This document shows, in pieces, positions 1-5,473 of a stretch of 6,734 bases of DNA. Position numbers and translations under genes: made by a program. A model generated the notes under the pieces. It saw nothing but the letters and a program-made list of their open reading frames with translations, searched no databases and was not told the DNA's origin. How positions within the stretch are numbered: the first letter of the stretch is position 1; every line of letters starts with the position of its first letter. Source of the stretch: Bacillota bacterium (GTDB lineage Bacteria > Bacillota > Clostridia > Lachnospirales > Lachnospiraceae); the NCBI GenBank assembly GCA_023437885.1, contig JAEZFH010000251.1, positions 1 through 6,734 on the forward strand, written 5' to 3'.

Positions 1-215
1 GTATTGCACTGTCCATAACCGTCATCTAAGACTTCAGAAGCAGGAATTGCATCATCTGTGTTATATCCGAAGGCGATATTGTCACGTACATAATTATAGA
101 TTTTTCGTATTTTTTGAAAATCATCCTCCTTTGCCCATTGCTGCTTCTGTATCAGGCTCTGGATTGAGCTATGCTTAAAATTTAACATCTGTGTTTCCTG
201 CAGGTACTTATTCAT
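1..215 (-). CDS. Transglutaminase-like superfamily protein, N-terminal part (gene continues beyond base 1)
   Basis: Reading the minus strand from an ATG at 215-213 gives 71 open codons with no stop before the window edge. Residues 36-71 include IYNYVRDNIAFGYN, then an acidic and alanine/serine stretch, then DGYGQCN at 65-71. This is the pattern around the nucleophilic cysteine (here Cys70) of the transglutaminase-like core fold. The His and Asp/Glu of the usual triad would lie in the missing C-terminal part, so activity cannot be judged. No signal peptide is visible, suggesting a cytoplasmic protein. The start is backed by a GGGAGG box at 229-224, 8 nt upstream. The gene lies 47 bp behind the AraC-type regulator on the same strand, so co-transcription is likely. 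Members of this superfamily include proteases, amidases and crosslinking enzymes; the substrate is unknown. Family assignment is fairly sure, function is not. Confidence 0.75.
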   Translation of the reverse strand, partial: MNKYLQETQMLNFKHSSIQSLIQKQQWAKEDDFQKIRKIYNYVRDNIAFGYNTDDAIPASEVLDDGYGQCN

Positions 216-262
216 TGTGTAATCCTCCCTTTCTGTTTGATTACACTTTACCAGAATACTCA

Positions 263-1015
263 TCAGAAAACTTTCAAAAACTCGCTATCTCTTATGATAT
301 TTGTCGCAGACATCCCTGTCATTATTTTATTGGTATATGCAAGATGGGACGGACTGTCAAAACCGGCATGGAGGGCTGCTGCCGTTATGCTTTCGCCATC
401 GAAAATTGCCTCGTATGCCTTCTGAAGCTTGTGCAAAACAATATAACTTTTTAGGGGAATCCCTGTTTCTTTTTTGAACAAATGCGACAGGCGGCTTTCA
501 GAGAGACTGATTTTTTCGGAAAAATATTTTATCTGATGAAACTCGTCTTCGTGCCTGCAGTCATCCAGGAGACTCAAAACCTGAATTACCCGGTCATCGA
601 AATTTTCCACATTACTATCTGCAAATTGACGAATAATGCTTTGAGCAAAAGAAAGAATAGCAGCATGGCTTTTTTGAATAAGTACATCATTAAAAATCTG
701 TTGAAAAACAGCGGCTTTCTCAGGCGGAAAGACATAAAAGGGCTGCTCCGTCAACAACCCTCTCATCCTGCGCCCAAGCTCTGTTGTAGGGTCAGCAAGC
801 ATAGTAAAATGAGGTTCTCCCTCCGTGTTAAACGTATGCAATGTATCCATGTTAACAAGGAGGGCACTGCATGGGATAAAACGTCCATTCACTTCCATAT
901 TTAAATCCTTTTGACTGCTGAGAAACATTTGCAGCAGCCAATGCTTATGGCAGTCTGCTTCTATCCGGTTTGAAACTGCCATAAAATTTCGATCGTATTT
1001 GATAATATAATTCAT
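263..1015 (-). CDS. AraC-family transcriptional regulator
   Basis: A 250-residue one-component regulator. Residues 1 to about 110 look like the cupin-type sensor half of AraC proteins, with a His-rich CHKHW at 22-26, a turn NGRF at 43-46 and a second His in TLHTF at 58-62. The C-terminal 90 residues form the double helix-turn-helix: first unit about 166-185 (SLSESRLSHLFKKETG), linker helix SYIVLHKLQKAYEAI, second unit about 209-230 with the typical GFDSPSHL at 218-225. The usual GxSPxxYR ending is replaced by GMSATNIIR, a mild departure. The ATG is supported by an AGGAG at 1025-1021, 5 nt upstream. It is divergent from the ANT(6)-like gene and sits directly upstream of the transglutaminase-like gene, so it could control itself and either neighbour through the intergenic repeats. 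The effector is unknown. The family call is secure; targets are inferred from position only. Confidence 0.9.
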   Translation of the reverse strand: MNYIIKYDRNFMAVSNRIEADCHKHWLLQMFLSSQKDLNMEVNGRFIPCSALLVNMDTLHTFNTEGEPHFTMLADPTTELGRRMRGLLTEQPFYVFPPEKAAVFQQIFNDVLIQKSHAAILSFAQSIIRQFADSNVENFDDRVIQVLSLLDDCRHEDEFHQIKYFSEKISLSESRLSHLFKKETGIPLKSYIVLHKLQKAYEAIFDGESITAAALHAGFDSPSHLAYTNKIMTGMSATNIIRDSEFLKVF

Positions 1016-1089
1016 TGCGTCTCCTGCTTGCTAAAAGTACAGATCTTTGGATAAGTTACATGAATCAAATTATTCAGTGCATTAATACT

Positions 1090-1101
1090 GTCAAATTTGA
1101 C
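1090..1101. repeat. Perfect 12-bp palindrome GTCAAATTTGAC
   Basis: The sequence equals its own reverse complement over all 12 bases and overlaps five of the six bases of the predicted rightward -35 box. It is followed by no T tract, so it is not a terminator. It could be an operator for a dimeric regulator, or partly a by-product of having a TTGAC box on each strand. A looser dyad (CAGT-N8-ACTG, 1075-1090) lies next to it. Confidence 0.6.
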
Positions 1102-1125
1102 TTATCTATGCCGATATCATATCAT
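1097..1125 (+). promoter_or_regulatory. Predicted sigma-A promoter for the ANT(6)-like gene
   Basis: A -35 box TTGACT at 1097-1102 (5 of 6 consensus bases) and a -10 box TATCAT at 1120-1125 (5 of 6) are separated by exactly 17 bp. Transcription would start near 1132 and leave a leader of about 110 nt before the ATG at 1242. The -35 box overlaps the palindrome at 1090-1101, so a factor bound there would be expected to affect this promoter. Confidence 0.6.
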
Positions 1126-1135
1126 GGAATACCGC

Positions 1136-1164
1136 ATTTTACCACGTTCTTATGCAAGTATGAA
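1136..1164 (-). promoter_or_regulatory. Possible leftward promoter for the AraC regulator
   Basis: On the minus strand, TTCATA (1164-1159; 4 of 6 bases) and TAAAAT (1141-1136; 5 of 6) are 17 bp apart. The -35 lies inside the proximal copy of the direct repeat, a common arrangement for AraC-type control. A perfect TTGACA also exists on the minus strand at 1094-1089, but its best -10 (AATAAT at 1074-1069) is only 14 bp away, so it is less likely to be used. Confidence 0.3.
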
Positions 1165-1182
1165 AGAATGTGCAAGTATGAA
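1153..1182. repeat. Two direct copies of a 12-bp motif, TGCAAGTATGAA, period 18 bp
   Basis: Identical copies occupy 1153-1164 and 1171-1182, separated by AGAATG. On the minus strand they read TTCATACTTGCA, and the copy nearer the regulator contains the suggested -35 box of that gene. AraC-family proteins typically bind two half-sites as direct repeats about two helical turns apart beside a -35, so these are candidate binding sites of the adjacent regulator. The repeat itself is seen directly; its role is inferred. Confidence 0.6.
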
Positions 1183-1241
1183 TGTGTAACTATAAATTAC
1201 TAAAAGAATGAACTAAATAATTCAAATTTAAGGAGGAGCAT

Positions 1242-2090
1242 ATGAGAACTGAGCAGGAAATGATGAATCTGGTATTTTCTATAGCAAGGCAGGACGAGCG
1301 TATACGGATTATGACGCTGGAGGGGTCCCGTACCAATGTTAATATTCCGAAAGATGATTTCCAGGATTACGACATCACGTATTTTGTCAGCAATTTGGAA
1401 TCCTTTACAGCAAATGATGCTTGGCTTAATCAGTTTGGGAAGATCATAATGCTGCAAAAGCCGGAAGATATGGAGCTATTTCCGGCGGAGGAGAAGGGAT
1501 ATTCGTATCTTATGCTCTTTGATGATTATAACAAAATAGATCTTACCTTATTGCCGCTGGAAGCACTGGAGGATTACTTAAACGGCGATAAATTAATACA
1601 GCTTCTGTTGGATAAAGACAATCGTATTAAACAGGATATTGTTCCCAGTGATATCGATTACCATATCAAGAAGCCTACCATGCGGGAGTATGATGACTGC
1701 TGCAATGAATTTTGGAATGTAACTCCTTATGTGGTTAAGGGCTTGTGCCGTAAGGAAATCCTTTTTGCGATTGACCATATGAACCAGATCCTGCGCCATG
1801 AACTGCTGCGAATGATATCCTGGAATGTCGGGATAGAAACAGGGTTTTCCTTAAGCGTCGGAAAGAATTATAAGTTCATCCATAAGTACATAAACATTGA
1901 TTTATGGAATAGACTGTTATCGACCTACCGTATGGATACTTATGAAAATGTATGGGAGTCCTTATTTACCTGCCATCAATTGTTTCGGGAAGCGTCGATG
2001 GAGACAGCAGAACGGCTTGGATATGTATATCCGGCATATGATGAAAACGTAACAAAGTATACTCAAAACATGTATCAACGATTTTTATAG
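1242..2090 (+). CDS. aadE: Aminoglycoside 6-adenylyltransferase-like protein (ANT(6)/AadE/AadK family)
   Basis: This is a full-length (282 aa; family usually about 280-300) soluble nucleotidyltransferase. The family transfers AMP from ATP to the 6-hydroxyl of streptomycin, inactivating it in the cytoplasm. The N-terminal catalytic domain shows the nucleotide-binding GSR at 28-30 inside LEGSRTN, the metal-binding pair Asp42 and Asp44 in DFQDYDIT, and a third acidic residue Asp100 in KIDLTLLPLE. The helical C-terminal half carries family blocks DDCCNEFWN, VVKGLCRKEILFAIDH and ELLRMISWNVGIE. Many blocks match Gram-positive AadE proteins as I remember them, so the call is closer to ANT(6)-I than to a remote relative. 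The start follows a strong AAGGAGG at 1230-1236. No frameshift or missing active-site residue is seen. No transposase, integrase or other resistance gene is nearby. Actual resistance level is not provable here. The symbol is family-level. Confidence 0.88.
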   Translation: MRTEQEMMNLVFSIARQDERIRIMTLEGSRTNVNIPKDDFQDYDITYFVSNLESFTANDAWLNQFGKIIMLQKPEDMELFPAEEKGYSYLMLFDDYNKIDLTLLPLEALEDYLNGDKLIQLLLDKDNRIKQDIVPSDIDYHIKKPTMREYDDCCNEFWNVTPYVVKGLCRKEILFAIDHMNQILRHELLRMISWNVGIETGFSLSVGKNYKFIHKYINIDLWNRLLSTYRMDTYENVWESLFTCHQLFREASMETAERLGYVYPAYDENVTKYTQNMYQRFL

Positions 2091-2139
2091 TACCCGTCAA
2101 TAGGGCCATAATTTTTTTACAATACCTAACAGTTACCTC

Positions 2140-2168
2140 TTGCTTTCGCATACCTTAAGTGATATACT
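2140..2168 (+). promoter_or_regulatory. Predicted promoter of the liv operon
   Basis: The -10 box TATACT at 2163-2168 matches 5 of 6 consensus bases. It lies 17 bp after a weak -35, TTGCTT at 2140-2145 (3 of 6). Transcription would begin near 2175, placing the paired hairpins right at the start of the messenger RNA. The weak -35 would suit an activated promoter, but no activator site is identified. Confidence 0.5.
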
Positions 2169-2178
2169 GACAACATAT

Positions 2179-2205
2179 AAAGACAAATGTCTTTGCTGCA
2201 AAGAC
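2179..2205 (+). promoter_or_regulatory. Two mutually exclusive hairpins in the livJ leader
   Basis: Three arms share complementarity: AAAGAC (2179-2184), GTCTTTG (2189-2195) and CAAAGAC (2199-2205). The middle arm can pair with the first (6 bp, 4-nt loop) or with the third (7 bp, 3-nt loop), but not both. The second hairpin ends 5 nt before the GAGGAG box. No T run follows, so this is not a terminator. It may stabilise the 5' end of the transcript or tune ribosome access. The pairing is seen directly; the role is inferred. Confidence 0.5.
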
Positions 2206-2224
2206 GAAGAGAGGAGATCTATTT

Positions 2225-3397
2225 ATGAAACGTAAGGTGTTAGCATTAGCACTCAGCCTGTGTCTGATCGCAGGCTTACTCAGCGCATGCGGCCAACCGG
2301 CAGGGGACGGAGGCAAGGTAATTAAGATCGGTGTTTTCGAACCGGTTACCGGTGAAAACGGCGGCGGCGGTTTCCAGGAAGTCCTTGGTATGCGCTACGC
2401 GAACAAAATGTATCCTACAGTAGAGATTGACGGAACTACATATAAGATCGAATTAGTGGAAGTTGATAATAAGAGTGATAAGACAGAGGCAGTCAGTGCT
2501 GCACAGAGCTTGATCAGCTCCGGTGTAAAGGTGGTACTGGGTTCCTATGGTTCCGGTGTATCCATCGCAGCCGGTGAATTCTTCAAAGAAGCCAAAATTC
2601 CTGCCATCGGTGCTTCCTGCACCAATCCCCAGGTAACCCTCGGCAATGATTTCTATTTCCGCGTTTGCTTCCTTGATCCGTTCCAGGGTACGGTAATGGC
2701 CAACTACGCGCACCAGGAGGGTGCTGCTACTGCTGCGGTTATCACACAGCTGGGTGATGACTATTCCTCCGGTCTTGGCAGCTATTTCGTAACTGCCTTC
2801 AAGGAGCTTGCCGGTGACGGCGCTATCGTAAGCGAGGAACAGTTCCAGACCAACCAGACGGATTTCAAGGCAATCTTAACCAATGTTAAGGCAGCAAACC
2901 CGGATGTTATCTTTGCTCCTTCCTCCATCGCAACCGCACCCTTGATTATTACACAGGCTCGTGAGCTTGGAATTACCTGTCCGATTATGGCAGGCGATAC
3001 CTGGGAGAACTCCACGATCATCGATAACGCCGGCGAATACGCCCAGGGTGTTGTTCTTTCCACCTTCTTTGACGATGCCGATCCGGCTACCACAGAGGCT
3101 GAGTCCTTTATCTCCGGCTTTAAGCCCTACTTAAAGGAAAACAATCAGTCCGAAATTATTCCCGCCGTATCCGCACTCGGATATGATGCATATCTGGTAG
3201 CACTTGAAGCAATCAAACAGGCCGGCTCCACTGATTCCACCGCAATCCGTGACGCATTGGTCAACGTTAAGATTGACGGCGTTACCGGCTCCATTTCCTT
3301 TGATGAGAACGGCGATGCCAAGAAGGACATGGCCTTTATCAAAACTGTGGATAACGGTGCTTTCAAGTTCTTAAAGACTGTAACAGTCGCAAAATAA
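2225..3397 (+). CDS. livJ: Branched-chain amino acid-type ABC transporter, substrate-binding lipoprotein
   Basis: A 390-residue extracytoplasmic receptor that captures substrate and delivers it to the LivHM channel. The N-terminus is a lipoprotein signal: MKRK, a hydrophobic stretch 5-18, then lipobox LSAC with Cys22 as the predicted lipid anchor, followed by a flexible Gly-rich linker. From about residue 32 it is a type I periplasmic-binding fold (Peripla_BP_6): IKIGVFEPVTGENG opens lobe 1, and GSYGSGVSIAAG (106-117), GASCTNPQVT (129-138) and YFRVCFLDPFQG (144-155) are family blocks lining the cleft. QLGDDYSSGLG and TWENSTII follow in the second lobe. Length is normal and the start has a GAGGAG box 8 nt upstream. 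It is first in an operon with both permeases and both ATPases. Substrate is probably leucine/isoleucine/valine, but this family also takes up other amino acids, amides and urea. Confidence 0.92.
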   Translation: MKRKVLALALSLCLIAGLLSACGQPAGDGGKVIKIGVFEPVTGENGGGGFQEVLGMRYANKMYPTVEIDGTTYKIELVEVDNKSDKTEAVSAAQSLISSGVKVVLGSYGSGVSIAAGEFFKEAKIPAIGASCTNPQVTLGNDFYFRVCFLDPFQGTVMANYAHQEGAATAAVITQLGDDYSSGLGSYFVTAFKELAGDGAIVSEEQFQTNQTDFKAILTNVKAANPDVIFAPSSIATAPLIITQARELGITCPIMAGDTWENSTIIDNAGEYAQGVVLSTFFDDADPATTEAESFISGFKPYLKENNQSEIIPAVSALGYDAYLVALEAIKQAGSTDSTAIRDALVNVKIDGVTGSISFDENGDAKKDMAFIKTVDNGAFKFLKTVTVAK

Positions 3398-3411
3398 TGG
3401 ATTGAAGCGTA

Positions 3412-3444
3412 GGGGCTGCCTTTGAAGCTTACGGCAGCCCTTTT
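3412..3444 (+). terminator. Terminator-like attenuator between livJ and livH
   Basis: GGGCTGCC at 3413-3420 pairs perfectly with GGCAGCCC at 3433-3440 (8 GC-rich base pairs, 12-nt loop), and TTTT follows directly at 3441-3444 before the run is broken by ACTA. A strong stem with a short, interrupted T tract is what a leaky intrinsic terminator looks like. It would let livJ be transcribed more than the membrane and ATPase genes behind it, and could also protect the 3' end of a livJ-only transcript. Confidence 0.7.
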
Positions 3445-3463
3445 ACTATTTGGAGGACCTTAC

Positions 3464-4345
3464 ATGACAATATCAACCTTTTTCCAACATACATTAACAG
3501 GAATCTCCCTTGGCGGTGCCTATGCGCTGATTGCCATCGGTTATACCATGGTCTATGGAATCCTGCGGCTGATCAACTTCGCCCACGGAGATCTCTTTAT
3601 GATGGCAGGCTATTTTATGATCTTTTCCATGGCGACCTTCCCCTGGCAGATCGCCGTCCCTCTGGTATGCATCCTGACGGTCGTGCTTGCTGTGGTTATC
3701 GAACGGGTAGCTTATAAGCCGCTGCGCTCGGCCCCCCGTATGTCGATTATGATCTCCGCGATCGGTGTCTCCTATCTGCTGCAGAACCTTGCCACCTATT
3801 TATTCACTGCACTTCCCCGTGCATATCCGGAAATACCCTTCCTTAAGAAAATATTCCAGATAGGAAGCATCTCTTCCTCCCTGGTTACCTTTATCACACC
3901 CGTTATCACGATTTTACTGGTAATCGGCCTTATGCTGCTGATCAATCATACCAAGGCAGGTATGGCCATGCGTGCAGTCTCCAAGGATTTTGAAACTGCA
4001 CAATTGATGGGTATCCGGATTAATAATACCATCAGCACTACCTTTATCATCGGCTCCTTCCTAGCAGCCATCGGTTCCATCCTGTATTTTACGGACCGCA
4101 TGTCCGTTACCCCCTTCAGCGGAACCCTTCCCGGCCTCAAATGCTTTATCGCTGCCGTATTGGGAGGCATCGGAAGTATTCCCGGCGCTGTTGTAGGCGG
4201 CTTTATCATCGGTATCTGCGAAACCTTCCTGGTTGCGTTCGGCTATTCCACCTACAGTGATGCATTTACCTTTGCTCTGCTGATAATCATTCTGCTTTTC
4301 CGTCCGACGGGTCTGTTCGGCGAGAAAATAATCGACAAGGTCTAG
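3464..4345 (+). CDS. livH: Branched-chain amino acid-type ABC transporter, permease subunit LivH
   Basis: A 293-residue, very hydrophobic inner-membrane permease with about eight predicted membrane spans; it forms half of the translocation channel with LivM. Diagnostic blocks are RLINFAHGDLFMMAGY at 35-50, the cytoplasmic ATPase-contact loop GMAMRAVSKDFETAQLMGI at 166-184 and AVLGGIGSIPGAVVGG at 231-246. I place the start at the ATG at 3464 because a GGAGG box lies at 3452-3456, 7 nt upstream, and because the protein then begins as LivH proteins normally do (MTISTFFQHTLTGISLGGAYAL). The frame is open back to a TTG at 3422, but that would put 14 codons inside the terminator hairpin and has no ribosome binding site. 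The stop codon overlaps the livM ribosome binding site, 9 bp before livM. Confidence 0.93.
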   Translation: MTISTFFQHTLTGISLGGAYALIAIGYTMVYGILRLINFAHGDLFMMAGYFMIFSMATFPWQIAVPLVCILTVVLAVVIERVAYKPLRSAPRMSIMISAIGVSYLLQNLATYLFTALPRAYPEIPFLKKIFQIGSISSSLVTFITPVITILLVIGLMLLINHTKAGMAMRAVSKDFETAQLMGIRINNTISTTFIIGSFLAAIGSILYFTDRMSVTPFSGTLPGLKCFIAAVLGGIGSIPGAVVGGFIIGICETFLVAFGYSTYSDAFTFALLIIILLFRPTGLFGEKIIDKV

Positions 4346-4354
4346 GAGGTTCGT

Positions 4355-5473
4355 ATGAAAAGATCAAAAAATATAATTTATACAGCCATCCTGGGTGTGC
4401 TTGTGCTGATCCTGCTGATCTTCCTTGAGGCAAACAAGCATCGGTATGGTATGGCTTATACCGTATTACAAAAAGGCATTATATTATCCGTGGTTGCGGT
4501 TTCCATGAATCTGGTGACCGGCTTTACCGGGCTTTTTTCCCTGGGTCAGGCAGGCTTCATGGCAATTGGAGCTTATGTTACCGCAATCTTTTTGATCCCC
4601 GTAAGCAATATCTCTGATGTATATTATATCAGCGGTGTGTCCCCTGCCATTTTAAGCTTTAAGATCTGGCGGGAATCGGGTCCCGCCTTCCCGCACGCTT
4701 TGCTGCCCTATGTGGCTTTGATCGCCGGAGGCCTTGTGGCTGCTCTTTTCGCTGCTCTGATCGGCTATCCGGTACTGAGATTAAAAAGCGACTATCTTGC
4801 GATCGCAACCCTTGGCTTCTCCGAAATTGTACGGGCAATTATCTCCAGCCCCCAGATGGATACCGTAACCAATGGCTCCTACGGCTTGAAAAAAATTCCC
4901 GGTTTCCATTCCATCACTGAAACTTTTGGTATTATGCTGGTCTGCGTCCTTCTGATGGTTCTGCTGCTTCGCAGCACCTATGGCCGGGCCTTCCGGGCGA
5001 TCCGTGAGGATGAAATCGCAGCGGAAGCAATGGGAATTAACCTGTCCAAGCATAAGCAGATGTCCTTTATCATCGGCTCCTTCTTCTCCGCCGTAAGCGG
5101 AGGTATGCTGGCCATGTTCATGCGTTCCATCGATTCCAAGACCTTCAGTGTATCCCTGACCTATGATATATTGCTTATTGTAGTCATCGGAGGCATCGGC
5201 AGCGTCACCGGAAGTGTGCTTGCATCCCTGCTTGTCACTGCCGGCAAGGAGTGGTGGCTGCGTTTCTTTGATAATCCCCTCACCATTGGAGGCGTTCAGA
5301 TTCCCCTGTTCCGTACCGGTTTCCGTATGGTTATCTTCTCCATCATTCTTCTGGTAGTCGTACTCTTCTATCAGCGGGGTATTATGGGCAAGAATGAGTT
5401 CTCCTGGGAGCGGCTGGAGAAGCGGCTGAAAAAGCTCCTATTCCAAAGAAAAGGAGGTGCCGGCAATGCCTGA
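4355..5473 (+). CDS. livM: Branched-chain amino acid-type ABC transporter, permease subunit LivM
   Basis: A 372-residue integral membrane protein pairing with LivH. Family blocks are GLFSLGQAGFMAIGAY at 59-74, LRLKSDYLAIATLGFSEIVR at 141-160, the ATPase-contact loop YGRAFRAIREDEIAAEAMGI at 209-228 and VVIGGIGSVTGSVLAS at 276-291. A first hydrophobic helix at about 7-24 is followed by several more spans. Residues about 84-117 form an extended polar and aromatic segment between two spans, probably an extracytoplasmic loop. The protein ends in a basic cytoplasmic tail (about 343-372). Translation starts at the ATG at 4355 behind AGGAGG at 4344-4349, which shares two bases with the livH stop codon. 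The last 8 bases overlap livG, and the livG ribosome binding site lies inside livM, so translation of the two is probably coupled. Confidence 0.93.
   Translation: MKRSKNIIYTAILGVLVLILLIFLEANKHRYGMAYTVLQKGIILSVVAVSMNLVTGFTGLFSLGQAGFMAIGAYVTAIFLIPVSNISDVYYISGVSPAILSFKIWRESGPAFPHALLPYVALIAGGLVAALFAALIGYPVLRLKSDYLAIATLGFSEIVRAIISSPQMDTVTNGSYGLKKIPGFHSITETFGIMLVCVLLMVLLLRSTYGRAFRAIREDEIAAEAMGINLSKHKQMSFIIGSFFSAVSGGMLAMFMRSIDSKTFSVSLTYDILLIVVIGGIGSVTGSVLASLLVTAGKEWWLRFFDNPLTIGGVQIPLFRTGFRMVIFSIILLVVVLFYQRGIMGKNEFSWERLEKRLKKLLFQRKGGAGNA
5451..5468 (+). promoter_or_regulatory. Ribosome binding site deciding the livG start
   Basis: AAGGAGG at 5451-5457 lies 8 nt before the ATG at 5466. An in-frame GTG at 5457 would begin inside this box itself, so it cannot be served by it. 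The ATG is therefore the better start and livG overlaps the livM stop by 8 bp. Confidence 0.8.

Larger units (their letters stand above)
1016..1241. promoter_or_regulatory. Divergent intergenic control region between the AraC regulator and the ANT(6)-like gene
   Basis: This 226-bp AT-rich stretch has no credible gene. It holds ribosome binding sites at both ends, a well-formed rightward promoter, a weaker leftward promoter candidate, a 12-bp perfect palindrome and a 12-bp direct repeat, each listed separately. If both promoter calls are right, the two promoters face each other and overlap (starts near 1132 rightward and 1129 leftward), so they would compete for polymerase. That arrangement is an inference from motifs, not a mapped fact. 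Confidence 0.6.
2091..2224. promoter_or_regulatory. Intergenic region and leader before the liv operon
   Basis: The 134 bp between the adenylyltransferase stop and livJ hold a T7 tract at 2112-2118 with no strong hairpin before it, a promoter, a structured short leader and a GAGGAG ribosome binding site at 2211-2216, 8 nt before the livJ ATG. Because a separate promoter is visible, livJ is probably not dependent on transcription from the resistance-type gene, although readthrough is possible. Confidence 0.6.

Noticed and set aside
191..454. Plus-strand open frame across the junction of the two minus-strand genes
   Set aside because: It is a shadow of the AraC gene end and the transglutaminase-like gene start, with no family resemblance.
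482..904. 140-codon open frame on the plus strand
   Set aside because: It is antisense to the well-supported AraC gene, has no ribosome binding site and no recognisable domain.
2086..2118. Terminator after the ANT(6)-like gene (CCC-N7-GGG followed by a T7 tract)
   Set aside because: The stem is only 3 bp and the T run starts 6 nt after it, too weak to call; readthrough into the liv region is possible.
2123..2155. Three TACCT words before the liv promoter
   Set aside because: The copies are 5 bp long at irregular spacing (11 and 17 bp), which is expected by chance.
3422..3463. Longer LivH beginning at a TTG at 3422 (14 extra residues)
   Set aside because: The extra codons lie within the terminator hairpin, have no ribosome binding site, and do not resemble LivH N-termini; the ATG at 3464 has a good GGAGG box.
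5457..5465. LivG start at GTG 5457
   Set aside because: This GTG shares a base with the AAGGAGG box that serves the ATG at 5466, so it could not use that site.
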